Shown here: positions 5,734-12,585 of the stretch, piece by piece | Layout of the letters: every line of letters begins with the position of its first letter | How positions within the stretch are numbered: position 1 is the first letter of the stretch | IMG/VR virus record: IMGVR_UViG_3300009103_000179 | Span: 1-21,101 of that record | Origin: a virus | DNA: 21,101 nt | Direction: 5' to 3' (one strand) | Program-made: the position numbers and the translations under genes | Notes under the pieces: model-generated | Databases searched by the model: none | What the model saw: only the letters and a program-made list of their open reading frames with translations | What the model was told of the DNA's origin: nothing

Positions 5734-5869
5734 CACCTTTTTTAGCAATATAATAAGTTCCTTTTGGATTAGGTTTTCCCCAAAATGCACCAATAGCATA
5801 GTTATAATCACAATCAAATTGATCAATAACAATATCATCTTTTATGGTATATACCGTAGCAGTTGCCAT
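5666..5869 (-). CDS. Small protein (67 aa), unknown, convergent with the 117-aa gene
   Basis: No family is recognised. The N-terminal 45 residues look like a small beta sheet (T-V-Y-T-I-K-D-D-I-V-I and Y-N-Y-A-I-G-A-F-W-G), and the C-terminus is basic (P-H-R-K-K-V-L-K-D-V-K-R). A TATA-like element (TTTTAATA) has its key base about 25 nt before the ATG. That places its promoter inside the leader side of radA on the other strand, so the two are divergent and closely packed. Overlap with the 3' end of the preceding gene is 68 nt. Beta content and Lys/Arg tail make it a plausible real gene, but with only moderate certainty. Confidence 0.62.
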   Translation of the reverse strand: MATATVYTIKDDIVIDQFDCDYNYAIGAFWGKPNPKGTYYIAKKGVKIPYPHRKKVLKDVKRQVDQE

Positions 5870-5901
5870 ACAGTTATATAGAACAAGCTGTATTAAAAGT
5901 T

Positions 5902-6921
5902 ATGGATATTAAAAAATTAAAAGGAATTGGTGATGGAACAGCAAAGAAATTTGAGAAAAATGGAATTACAACAGTAGAGCAGTTATTCGTTATACCACCA
6001 CCTAAAGTAGCAGAAATGCTAGGAATTGATAACGATTCCGCTATGGAATTATTTAAAAAAGCAAGATCAGTTTATGATGATTCACCCGTATTTCAATCAG
6101 GTTTAGAAGCAAAATCTGAAGATCAAGACTTAGAAAAAATTTCAACAGGAACTAAGTCACTTGATAAATTGTTTACAGGGGGGATTGAGTGTGGTGCTAC
6201 AACTGAAATATATGGGGAGTTCGGTTGTGGTAAAACACAATTTTGTCATACAATGGCAGTAAGAGTTCAACTTCCAAAAGACAAAGGGGGGCTAGAAGGT
6301 AAATGTGTTTGGATAGATTCAGAAGGAACATTTGAGCCATCACGAATTAAAACAATAGCAGAATCAGTTGATATTGATGAAGAAACTGCTCTTAATAATA
6401 TTATAAGAGCCAAAGCATATAATTCAGCAGATCAATATTTAATTCTTCAAGAATTAGAAAAATTATTAGTAGAAGATGAAAAAATTAAATTAATTATTAT
6501 AGATAGTGCAACGGGATTATTTAGACAGGATTATAGCGGTAGAGGTATGTTATCTGAACGACAAAAATACTTAGATGAATTTTTAACTATGGCTTCTAAT
6601 ATGGCAAATTTTCATAATATTGCAATTATATGGACTAATCAAGTAATGATTAATCCCGGAGTTTTCTATGGTGATCCTGTAACTGCTATTGGTGGAACAG
6701 TTTTAGCACATAAATCTACTTATAGAGTATATTTCAAAAAATCAGGTGCATATAGAATGGGTAAAATGGTAGATAGTCCGAAACACGCACAAGTAGAGGT
6801 TATGTTTGGTCTTAGTGAAGAAGGAGTAGTAGATCAAGAAGTAGCAGAAGAAATAGAAAAAAGACGAAAAGCGGAAAAGGCTAAAAAGAAGCGGGAAGAA
6901 AAGAAAGAAGAATCTGAGTAG
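5902..6921 (+). CDS. radA: RadA/Rad51-family recombinase (339 aa)
   Basis: It forms ATP-dependent filaments on single-stranded DNA and promotes strand exchange. Residues 1-45 are the N-terminal helix-hairpin-helix domain (L-K-G-I-G-D-G-T-A-K-K-F). The core has Walker A G105-E-F-G-C-G-K-T112 and Walker B L-I-I-I-D201-S, and W-T-N-Q-V marks the L1/L2-proximal region. The length equals cellular archaeal RadA. The Walker A Ser usual in archaeal RadA is Cys here. A Lys/Glu-rich tail of about 25 residues extends the C-terminus. The start at ATG 5902 is set by a GTTATATA box exactly 26 nt upstream. A TTG further upstream in frame (5863) lies before the box. In a virus it suggests recombination-dependent replication or repair. 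It was probably captured from a host. Confidence 0.95.
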   Translation: MDIKKLKGIGDGTAKKFEKNGITTVEQLFVIPPPKVAEMLGIDNDSAMELFKKARSVYDDSPVFQSGLEAKSEDQDLEKISTGTKSLDKLFTGGIECGATTEIYGEFGCGKTQFCHTMAVRVQLPKDKGGLEGKCVWIDSEGTFEPSRIKTIAESVDIDEETALNNIIRAKAYNSADQYLILQELEKLLVEDEKIKLIIIDSATGLFRQDYSGRGMLSERQKYLDEFLTMASNMANFHNIAIIWTNQVMINPGVFYGDPVTAIGGTVLAHKSTYRVYFKKSGAYRMGKMVDSPKHAQVEVMFGLSEEGVVDQEVAEEIEKRRKAEKAKKKREEKKEESE

Positions 6922-6922
6922 G

Positions 6923-6943
6923 TTTATATTAGCGATCTGATCG
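6923..6943 (+). promoter_or_regulatory. TATA box with adjacent palindromic operator-like site
   Basis: TTTATATT at 6923-6930 is followed after two bases by CGATC-T-GATCG (6933-6943), a perfect 5-bp inverted repeat. The site lies between the box and the TTG start at 6953, in the position where an archaeal repressor blocks polymerase recruitment. Confidence 0.45.
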
Positions 6944-6952
6944 ATAAAATCA

Positions 6953-7057
6953 TTGACAACTTGTGAATTATGTAATGGAAAACTAATAAAAATGACTTTT
7001 AAACACAAAGGCGAGCCATTATTCGTGTGTGAAAACTGTGAAGAAGAATATATTTAA
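6953..7057 (+). CDS. Micro zinc-ribbon protein (34 aa), TTG start
   Basis: The product has C4-x2-C7 near the N-terminus and C26-x2-C29 near the C-terminus, with a basic strand between (L-I-K-M-T-F-K-H-K). This is a minimal complete zinc ribbon. The start is TTG: the TTTATATT box has its fourth base at 6926, 27 nt upstream, and the first ATG in frame would remove the first Cys pair. It fills the gap between radA and portal. The combination of promoter spacing, operator-like palindrome and both CxxC pairs makes it a convincing gene that a standard length cut-off would miss. Confidence 0.62.
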   Translation: MTTCELCNGKLIKMTFKHKGEPLFVCENCEEEYI

Positions 7058-7060
7058 AAC

Positions 7061-7068
7061 TTTATATA
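7061..7068 (+). promoter_or_regulatory. Promoter of the portal operon
   Basis: TTTATATA, fourth base 26 nt before the portal ATG at 7090. It overlaps the end of the upstream micro-gene region and should drive portal plus the three overlapping small genes to 9797. Confidence 0.7.
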
Positions 7069-7089
7069 CAAAGAACACTTTGGTCATAT

Positions 7090-9003
7090 ATGGGATTCTT
7101 TAGCAAGATTAGGGATAATTTAGACGTAAGGAACTTCAAAGTGGTAGAAAAAGGGGATTATGAGCGAGTAACCCAAGACCATTATTCCATGCGTAAAGCA
7201 ATAAATGATGAGTATCTTCATTCAAATAGTAGGGCAAGTACACCATATCCTTTCATGGATACACCTGATGGAAGTAAAATTCCAATGTGGCGTGTTGCAC
7301 CAAACAGAATGTATGAATTAGCAGATTATGTAGGTGATTTAAGAGCAGTTATTGAAACTATTCAACGAGAAATGTTCAGAAATGGACTTCAAGTTATTCC
7401 AAGATACCACCATAAATGTTTAGTTTGCCTAAAAGAATATGAGCAAAAACCACTAAAAGAATACGTTTCTTTACAAGATGCACAAAATAAAGCAAAAGAA
7501 AAACTTCAATGTACTGAATGTGGAAATGAAAATCCTAGAAAATGGGCAAAACCTGATCCAAAAAATAGACAGATTTTGCAAGCACTTTTAGATAGAAGGG
7601 TAAATAATAACCACCAAACACTCAAAATTGTTGCAAGACAAGCTGAAAGAGATTTAGATATTATTGACGGTTGTTATGTTTTAGTAACAAGAAAATGGGC
7701 TATAAGAAAATTAAACACTCCTGATGAAACAACAGGTGCAACAAAAGAAGCAGTAATGAATATAAATGATAGTAAATTAGATGAAATTATAAGAGTTCAC
7801 CCAATTCAATGTAGTATAATTGCTAGTGATGAAGCAGTTCTTGGCTTAGGTGCAGATGGTAAACCACGATATATATGCCCACAATATGAACATAGAGATA
7901 CTGTTTTAGAAACACCTGTATGTCCAAAATGTGGTTGTAAGGCATTTAACGCATTTATGGAAACTAATAGTGTTCCTTATGGAGTTCCATTAAGTAGTCC
8001 AAAGAAGATGTATTACAGTCAAAAAGAAGTAATTTGGATTCCGGGAAAATATTATCCTGATGTTTTATATGGAAATTCCCCAATTCAATCAGTATGGAAA
8101 AAAGTATTGTCATTAATGTTCCAAGATGAATATATGTGGAAATACTTTGATAAGGAAAGACCACCAAAAAGTTTGTTAGTTATGGGTAGTAGAAACCAAG
8201 AATCAGTTGCAGCTTTCATGGAAAAACAACGTCAAGGTGCAAGACAAGATCCATATATGCCTAGACCGATCTTACTAAATACTGAAAATGTAGGTCAAGC
8301 ACTTCAATTTGTTGATCTTACACCAAACTTTAAGGAACTCGAATTAACTGAAATGAGAAAAGAATTAAGACAAATTATATCAACTGTATATGGTGTTCAA
8401 CCATTATTTTATGGTGAACAGGCTAAAGCAGGATTAGGAAATGAAGCACTTCAAGTAACTCTTACAAACAGAACTATTAAGTGGTTTCAAAGATTTTTGA
8501 ACGAGCAGTTCTTTGATGAGATTAGCAATATAATGGAAATATATGATTGGAAAATTGAATTAGTAACAAGTGAAGAAATTGATGAACTTAGAGAAGAACA
8601 GGTTAGAGGACAAAAGATTGATAACACCGTAAAATTATATGGTATGGGATTTGATGTTGCATTTGATGGCGAGAATAACATACTAGTATCACAATATCCA
8701 AACCCTGAAAAACAGGAAATGATGATGGGCGGTGGAATGGGTACAGGGGAAAATATTGGCGGTGGAAAAAATGATAAAACAAAATCAAGTTCACCTAAAA
8801 AAGAAGGTGAAGCCACAAACTTTGATGGCGAGCCAAAATTAGCAAGACCAAGTGATAAAGTAGGAACAGGTGCAGGCGATCCAAGAGGATCAGGAACAGG
8901 AACTACATTAAGTAACAAAGCAGATATAATTAAAATTGTTAAAAAAGGTATGAGTCAAACAGAATGGGAAAAATTTTTGAGGGAACAGGTGGATAATTCT
9001 TAA
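7090..9003 (+). CDS. Portal protein (637 aa) with embedded zinc-binding insertions
   Basis: This forms the dodecameric ring at the capsid vertex through which DNA is packaged and ejected. Support comes from length, position ahead of protease and capsid genes, and portal-like segments: E-L-A-D-Y-V-G-D-L-R-A-V-I near residue 75, Y-G-N-S-P-I near 335, and the stem region L-R-Q-I-I-S-T-V-Y-G-V-Q-P-L-F near 435, followed by G-N-E-A-L-Q-V. Unusually, two cysteine clusters interrupt the wing region: C110-x2-C113 with C141-x2-C144, and C263/H268 with C278-x2-C281. These are presumably zinc knuckles. The last ~90 residues are Met/Gly/Lys-rich and disordered, ending in a helix. Its TAA overlaps the next ATG. 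Confidence 0.9.
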   Translation: MGFFSKIRDNLDVRNFKVVEKGDYERVTQDHYSMRKAINDEYLHSNSRASTPYPFMDTPDGSKIPMWRVAPNRMYELADYVGDLRAVIETIQREMFRNGLQVIPRYHHKCLVCLKEYEQKPLKEYVSLQDAQNKAKEKLQCTECGNENPRKWAKPDPKNRQILQALLDRRVNNNHQTLKIVARQAERDLDIIDGCYVLVTRKWAIRKLNTPDETTGATKEAVMNINDSKLDEIIRVHPIQCSIIASDEAVLGLGADGKPRYICPQYEHRDTVLETPVCPKCGCKAFNAFMETNSVPYGVPLSSPKKMYYSQKEVIWIPGKYYPDVLYGNSPIQSVWKKVLSLMFQDEYMWKYFDKERPPKSLLVMGSRNQESVAAFMEKQRQGARQDPYMPRPILLNTENVGQALQFVDLTPNFKELELTEMRKELRQIISTVYGVQPLFYGEQAKAGLGNEALQVTLTNRTIKWFQRFLNEQFFDEISNIMEIYDWKIELVTSEEIDELREEQVRGQKIDNTVKLYGMGFDVAFDGENNILVSQYPNPEKQEMMMGGGMGTGENIGGGKNDKTKSSSPKKEGEATNFDGEPKLARPSDKVGTGAGDPRGSGTGTTLSNKADIIKIVKKGMSQTEWEKFLREQVDNS

Positions 9004-9125
9004 TGAAATACAACTGTCCTTATTGTAATTTTACTAGCGAAAATAAAGGATCTTATCATTTACGAGTTGAAGATATGGAAGAAATATTTAAGCACGAAAA
9101 AACACATAAGGAAAATGCAATCTGA
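9003..9125 (+). CDS. Micro C2H2 zinc-finger protein (40 aa) coupled to portal
   Basis: The ATG overlaps the portal stop (TAATG), so translation is probably coupled. The peptide has C5-x2-C8 followed by a helix with H31-x3-H35, a C2H2 finger with an extended loop (22 residues instead of about 12). It has no promoter of its own. It overlaps the start of the next gene by 11 nt. The finger pattern and overlaps on both sides support a real gene. It may bind DNA or a portal-associated partner. Confidence 0.65.
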   Translation: MKYNCPYCNFTSENKGSYHLRVEDMEEIFKHEKTHKENAI

Positions 9126-9264
9126 TACTGAATTAATTCAAAATATAAGAGATTATATGCAAAAAAAGCCATGGCAAAGTGCTTGGGATATTGTTCAATA
9201 TTTTGAATCTCAAGGTGTTCCACCGCAGAAAGTTTTATATGTCCTTAAAGAGATAGTTGAATAA
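9115..9264 (+). CDS. Small helical protein (49 aa), possible winged-helix-like fold
   Basis: From ATG 9115 the protein is a set of short helices (T-E-L-I-Q-N-I-R-D-Y-M-Q, W-D-I-V-Q-Y-F-E-S-Q-G, P-P-Q-K-V-L-Y-V-L-K-E-I). The spacing recalls a small helix-turn-helix domain, but no family match is claimed. A longer frame from TTG 9067 is possible. ATG 9115 is preferred because it gives a short overlap with the preceding zinc-finger gene. The stop overlaps the next ATG (TAATG). It belongs to the portal operon. Confidence 0.55.
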   Translation: MQSDTELIQNIRDYMQKKPWQSAWDIVQYFESQGVPPQKVLYVLKEIVE

Positions 9265-9797
9265 TGGGTAAAAGATTTGGTTGGACAGATGATGATGGCT
9301 TAGATTCTAAGGATAGAATTAGAGCAAATGATCTAAAAGAAAAGGCAAAAAAAGAAAATCAACATACAAAAAATTTAAGACAACGTGTTCAAGAAGATGA
9401 ACAAACAAAAATCAATCATTATAGTGAAGGTTATTGTTACGGTTGTAGCACTTATGATAAAGTAATTAGTACACTAGTCTATATGTGTGGTGAATGTATG
9501 GAAAAAAGAGGAACAGAAGGTTTAATGTGTTTAATCACTAAAAAAACAAGTTGGGAATTATGTGATATACACGCAGATTGGGTTTTTAATGATTCATGGC
9601 AGATAAATTGTTCTTTATGTGATAAATGTATGAAAAGATTATCTTTAGTTCATAAGGCATATAGAAAAGCAGGTGGAAGAAATAATGCACCCGATGAAAA
9701 AATTAGAAGAAAATTTTATGCAAGAAATCCCGGTGAATATTTAGGAAATGGAATAACTAGAGATCAAACTAGGGATCAACGTTTTGCGAATGGATAG
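9264..9797 (+). CDS. Cysteine-rich multi-zinc protein (177 aa)
   Basis: After a charged helical N-terminus (about residues 14-50) come at least two and possibly three metal sites: C58-x2-C61 with C75-x2-C78; C89 and C100 with H103; C116-x2-C119-x2-C122. The C-terminus is basic and contains a T-R-D-Q duplication encoded by a tandem 12-nt repeat near 9757-9779. It is the last gene of the portal operon and overlaps a convergent minus-strand gene by 29 nt. Its place beside the portal hints at packaging or head-vertex assembly, but the family is unknown to me. Zinc binding is strongly suggested. Function is not. Confidence 0.8.
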   Translation: MGKRFGWTDDDGLDSKDRIRANDLKEKAKKENQHTKNLRQRVQEDEQTKINHYSEGYCYGCSTYDKVISTLVYMCGECMEKRGTEGLMCLITKKTSWELCDIHADWVFNDSWQINCSLCDKCMKRLSLVHKAYRKAGGRNNAPDEKIRRKFYARNPGEYLGNGITRDQTRDQRFANG

Positions 9798-10302
9798 CAT
9801 TTAGTTTTTCAACCTGTGATGGCTCATCTTCTATATCTTCCCAATGAAATTTAACCATTTCAGTATTATAATCAACTATCATGTGAACTGAATTTGTGCT
9901 AAAATCATAATACCACTCACCCATTAAAGTCATTTTTTTATGTGGTAGTTCTGATCCATAATATATACATTTTTTTGCAAACAATGGTTTTGACCAAGGT
10001 AAAATTGATTTTCTTACTTCAACTCGTTTTTCTTCCTTATTATAAAATATATCTTTTCGTGATACATGAAATGGTTCTTTTTTAAATCTTGTTTTATTTG
10101 TAGTTCCAACTCCCGGATGTATATGCACATATCTCTTATTCAAATTTAAATTATCTTGAGCCATTTGCATTTGTGTATAAAACCAAAATGCGTGATTTTC
10201 AGGTATATCTATTGAAGTAATTTCCTGTCTATCATTTCTACTCCCTGAAAAAGGGTGTTTTTTGTGATATGTATATACGTTATCATAAACGTAAAAATCC
10301 AT
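9769..10302 (-). CDS. Unknown protein (177 aa), lone minus-strand gene inside the virion module
   Basis: No family is recognised. The sequence is rich in aromatic residues and His, with a probable alpha/beta fold: H-A-F-W-F-Y-T-Q-M-Q-M near residue 38, then Y-V-H-I-H-P-G-V-G, and late strands E-W-Y-Y-D-F and S-V-H-M-I-V-D-Y. The first ~160 residues appear globular. A GTTATATA box has its fourth base at 10328, exactly 26 nt before the ATG, and this box is shared with the divergent gene at 10352. Its orientation against the structural genes suggests a separately regulated accessory (moron-like) gene. Confidence 0.75.
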   Translation of the reverse strand: MDFYVYDNVYTYHKKHPFSGSRNDRQEITSIDIPENHAFWFYTQMQMAQDNLNLNKRYVHIHPGVGTTNKTRFKKEPFHVSRKDIFYNKEEKRVEVRKSILPWSKPLFAKKCIYYGSELPHKKMTLMGEWYYDFSTNSVHMIVDYNTEMVKFHWEDIEDEPSQVEKLNAIHSQNVDP

Positions 10303-10321
10303 GAATAAATATCATTAAACC

Positions 10322-10330
10322 TTTATATAA
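10322..10330. promoter_or_regulatory. Single bidirectional TATA box shared by two divergent genes
   Basis: TTTATATAA reads as TTTATATA rightward (fourth base 10325, 27 nt before ATG 10352) and TTATATA leftward (fourth base 10328, 26 nt before the ATG ending at 10302). No other box fits either gene better. Confidence 0.65.
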
Positions 10331-10351
10331 CCCTTTCTTTTTTACTATTAT

Positions 10352-10585
10352 ATGGAAAAGCAGGATTTAGCTCTACTAATAGTAGCACTATCCTTAATCT
10401 CAGCAGTAATATTTGTTGGGTGGGGAGCTATAAAAGGACTCATATTAGATCCTGAAGTTCAAATGACAGCTGAACAATATGGAACAATTTTCACCTTCGT
10501 ATTCGGTATTATGATCGGATCAGGTCTAACATATTTGGGAATTAGAGCAGGACAAAATCAACAATCACCAATAGGTCAAGCCTAA
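10352..10585 (+). CDS. Two-TM small membrane protein (77 aa), holin candidate
   Basis: Two strongly hydrophobic helices at about residues 7-31 and 43-66 are joined by a short acidic loop (D-P-E-V-Q-M-T-A-E-Q). The tail is polar (Q-N-Q-Q-S-P). Size and hairpin topology match class II holins, but also many small viral membrane proteins. It lies between portal and protease genes, an unusual place for a lysis gene. It has its own leaderless promoter. The membrane location is clear. The holin role is a guess. Confidence 0.75.
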   Translation: MEKQDLALLIVALSLISAVIFVGWGAIKGLILDPEVQMTAEQYGTIFTFVFGIMIGSGLTYLGIRAGQNQQSPIGQA

Positions 10586-10612
10586 AACGGTATAAAATTC
10601 TTCAACATTATT

Positions 10613-10620
10613 TTTATATA
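10613..10620 (+). promoter_or_regulatory. Promoter of the prohead protease gene
   Basis: TTTATATA, fourth base exactly 26 nt before the ATG at 10642. Confidence 0.68.
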
Positions 10621-10641
10621 CTATTACAGGTTGTTTGATAC

Positions 10642-11835
10642 ATGGTAGAATATGTAGAATTTCCCGATTTCATAACAAAGGGTATTGAAGTCGATACAGT
10701 AGATGAACGCAGGATCTTTAAAGGTCATATAACTGCTGAAATCATTGATAGACAACATGAGTTTATTTTTGTTAAAGAAGTTATGAAAATTATGGAAACC
10801 TTCATGTCGGTAAATCCCGTTATATCAGATTATCATAGTAATAGAATGGTAGGAAAAGTCATTTCTTATGAAAAATCAGAATATCAAGGAGTTCCAACTG
10901 TATTAATTACAGGTGAAGTTTACAAAAAAGATGGAGTTACATTATATGATAAAGTTTGGGATAAGGTTGTTAAAGGTGAATATGCAGGATTAAGCATGGG
11001 TGGTGCAAGTAAAGAACGTGAACCAATAGCCAAAGATGGTAAAATGGCATTAGAATTAAGAAAATTAGAGTTATATGAGATAGCATTATGTGATACACCA
11101 GCTAACCCATTCGCAATTATTGAGGAAGTAAATAAGTTTGCAAAGGCAGTTGGACTAGAAAAAATGGTAAAAGAACACCAAGAAAGACAACAAATTAGGT
11201 GTAATAGCATACATTGTAAGTTTGAAAAGGCAGATAGTGTATATACAAACAGCGGTTCAGATTCCCCAAGTAATCCTAATGGAACAGATATAGATGTAGA
11301 TGATGATTTAGACCATGATTATAAGGGTGATGAAGATAAATGTAGTATTTGTGGCGTAGTTAAGACTAAACATGGATTAAAACAGTTTGATAAACCAGTA
11401 GAAAAACTAGATTCTAAGACTTTAGTTCAACGATCTGCGGAAACAAGAGCCGATAATGTAGGTGAAGCAACAGGAAGCCCAAAACAAGTTAATGATTTAA
11501 TGAATACCATTCCAAAAGTACCTTCAAATAATAATGTAAAACAAATTCCACTTCAACGTGTTAAAAAAGACCATGTTGAAGGTTTTCCTGAGAATATAGA
11601 AGAAAAAGCTAGAAAGAAAAACAAAGAAATGGAAAAAGATCAACCAATAGGTGATATAGATGCTAAAGGTAATTTCCCTTTAAAACCACGACAAAGACCA
11701 AACACAATGACAGATTCAAACAGTAATGTAAACAAAATGATTGAGCATTTTGGGGTAAACAATGTTAAAAAAGCCATTGAAGAATATGAAACAATAGAAT
11801 ATTTGAAAGCATTGGCAAGAAAATACAGTATATAA
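10642..11835 (+). CDS. HK97-type prohead protease (S78-like) with long zinc-bearing C-terminal extension (397 aa)
   Basis: This cleaves scaffold and capsid N-termini during head maturation. Residues 1-165 match the family: the histidine in D-Y-H65-S-N-R-M-V-G-K-V and the nucleophile in A-G-L-S118-M-G-G have the normal order and spacing, and the third acidic partner probably lies in the E-L-Y-E-I-A-L strand near 144. The remaining ~230 residues are not part of the classical enzyme. They contain C187-x4-C192 and C234-x2-C237, a likely zinc site across an acidic disordered loop, then a low-complexity polar stretch and a helical end. The extension could serve as an internal scaffold domain. The gene lies just before the scaffold-like and capsid genes. 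Confidence 0.88.
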   Translation: MVEYVEFPDFITKGIEVDTVDERRIFKGHITAEIIDRQHEFIFVKEVMKIMETFMSVNPVISDYHSNRMVGKVISYEKSEYQGVPTVLITGEVYKKDGVTLYDKVWDKVVKGEYAGLSMGGASKEREPIAKDGKMALELRKLELYEIALCDTPANPFAIIEEVNKFAKAVGLEKMVKEHQERQQIRCNSIHCKFEKADSVYTNSGSDSPSNPNGTDIDVDDDLDHDYKGDEDKCSICGVVKTKHGLKQFDKPVEKLDSKTLVQRSAETRADNVGEATGSPKQVNDLMNTIPKVPSNNNVKQIPLQRVKKDHVEGFPENIEEKARKKNKEMEKDQPIGDIDAKGNFPLKPRQRPNTMTDSNSNVNKMIEHFGVNNVKKAIEEYETIEYLKALARKYSI

Positions 11836-11859
11836 TTCTTTTTAGTTTTAAAAATTATA

Positions 11860-11867
11860 TTTATATA
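11860..11867 (+). promoter_or_regulatory. Promoter of the scaffold-capsid unit
   Basis: TTTATATA, fourth base 32 nt before ATG 11895. This is slightly longer than the usual 26 nt and leaves a leader of about 6 nt. The alternative TTG at 11880 would be only 17 nt away and is rejected. Confidence 0.5.
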
Positions 11868-11894
11868 CTAGAAAAATTTTTGATATATAATAAC

Positions 11895-12584
11895 ATGACA
11901 CAAGAAGAAACTACAAAAACAGAAGAAATTTCTGAAATTCAAAAATCAGATGATTCTTCCGTAACATCTATTCTTGCACAATTAGTTAAAGCACAAGAAT
12001 CAAGAATTGATTCCTTCGAGAAAAGATTCGATGGTCTTGAAACTTTAATTAAAGAGCAAAACAAGAATCCAGTTGATAAAGGTGTTGAGGATGATACTCA
12101 AAAACCAGCAGTTGAAGCATCTAATGATGTCGGTGATCCTGACAAATTAGGCGAAACTTATGCACCTTCACCAAAAGCTCAAGCTTCTATTGTTCAACCA
12201 CAACCACAAGAAGTGGGCGACTCAAAAAGCGATGCTTCTAGTTTAACTATGGGCAAAGCTGATGACAGCGAGGACAAAAAAGAAGATGAGAAAAAAGAAG
12301 AAGTTGCAAAAACTGAAGATTCTGAAGATAAAGATGATAAAAAGGAAGAAGTCAAAAAATCTGATGAAAAAGTAGATTCTGAATACGAAATTGTAAAGAC
12401 TGTAAGACCAGCTTTAAGAGCTAGAGATGACGAATCAACCATACCAACAGGCTATCAAATCTTGAAAGCCATTTCAGGCGGTTGGAACGGACAAACATCT
12501 AGTGCAGAAGAAGCACTCGTTATAGCATACAACAAACTAGAAAACGGTGAGTTTGGTAACGGACTACCGGGGGGAGCATATTAA
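11895..12584 (+). CDS. Scaffold-like acidic coiled-coil protein (229 aa)
   Basis: This is a candidate capsid scaffold. Residues about 28-58 form a coiled coil (L-V-K-A-Q-E-S-R-I-D-S-F-E-K-R-F). Residues 60-165 are disordered and extremely rich in Glu, Lys, Asp and Ser. The last ~60 residues contain V-R-P-A-L-R-A-R-D and a Gly-rich end that may be the capsid-binding part. Gene position between protease and major capsid protein, composition and size fit phage scaffolds. No sequence family is claimed. The start at ATG 11895 was preferred to a TTG at 11880 because of TATA spacing. Its end precedes the capsid start by one base. Confidence 0.68.
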   Translation: MTQEETTKTEEISEIQKSDDSSVTSILAQLVKAQESRIDSFEKRFDGLETLIKEQNKNPVDKGVEDDTQKPAVEASNDVGDPDKLGETYAPSPKAQASIVQPQPQEVGDSKSDASSLTMGKADDSEDKKEDEKKEEVAKTEDSEDKDDKKEEVKKSDEKVDSEYEIVKTVRPALRARDDESTIPTGYQILKAISGGWNGQTSSAEEALVIAYNKLENGEFGNGLPGGAY

Positions 12585-12585
12585 A

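Noticed and set aside
6742-7008. 88-codon minus-strand frame over the end of radA
   Set aside because: Phe/Leu-rich sequence is the reverse of the Lys/Glu-rich RadA tail; it also covers the micro zinc-ribbon gene.
7000-7090. Terminase gene upstream of portal
   Set aside because: Only radA and a 34-aa zinc ribbon precede portal; no Walker/nuclease frame of terminase size exists in the window, so it must lie outside.
8487-8918. 143-codon minus-strand frame under the portal C-terminus
   Set aside because: Pro/Ser-rich product mirrors the Gly/Lys-rich portal tail; no promoter at the standard distance.
12547-12585. GTG start for the major capsid protein at 12547
   Set aside because: It would overlap the scaffold gene by 38 nt, whereas TTG 12586 directly follows the stop and an SD-like GGGGGAG; the choice stays open for N-terminal data.
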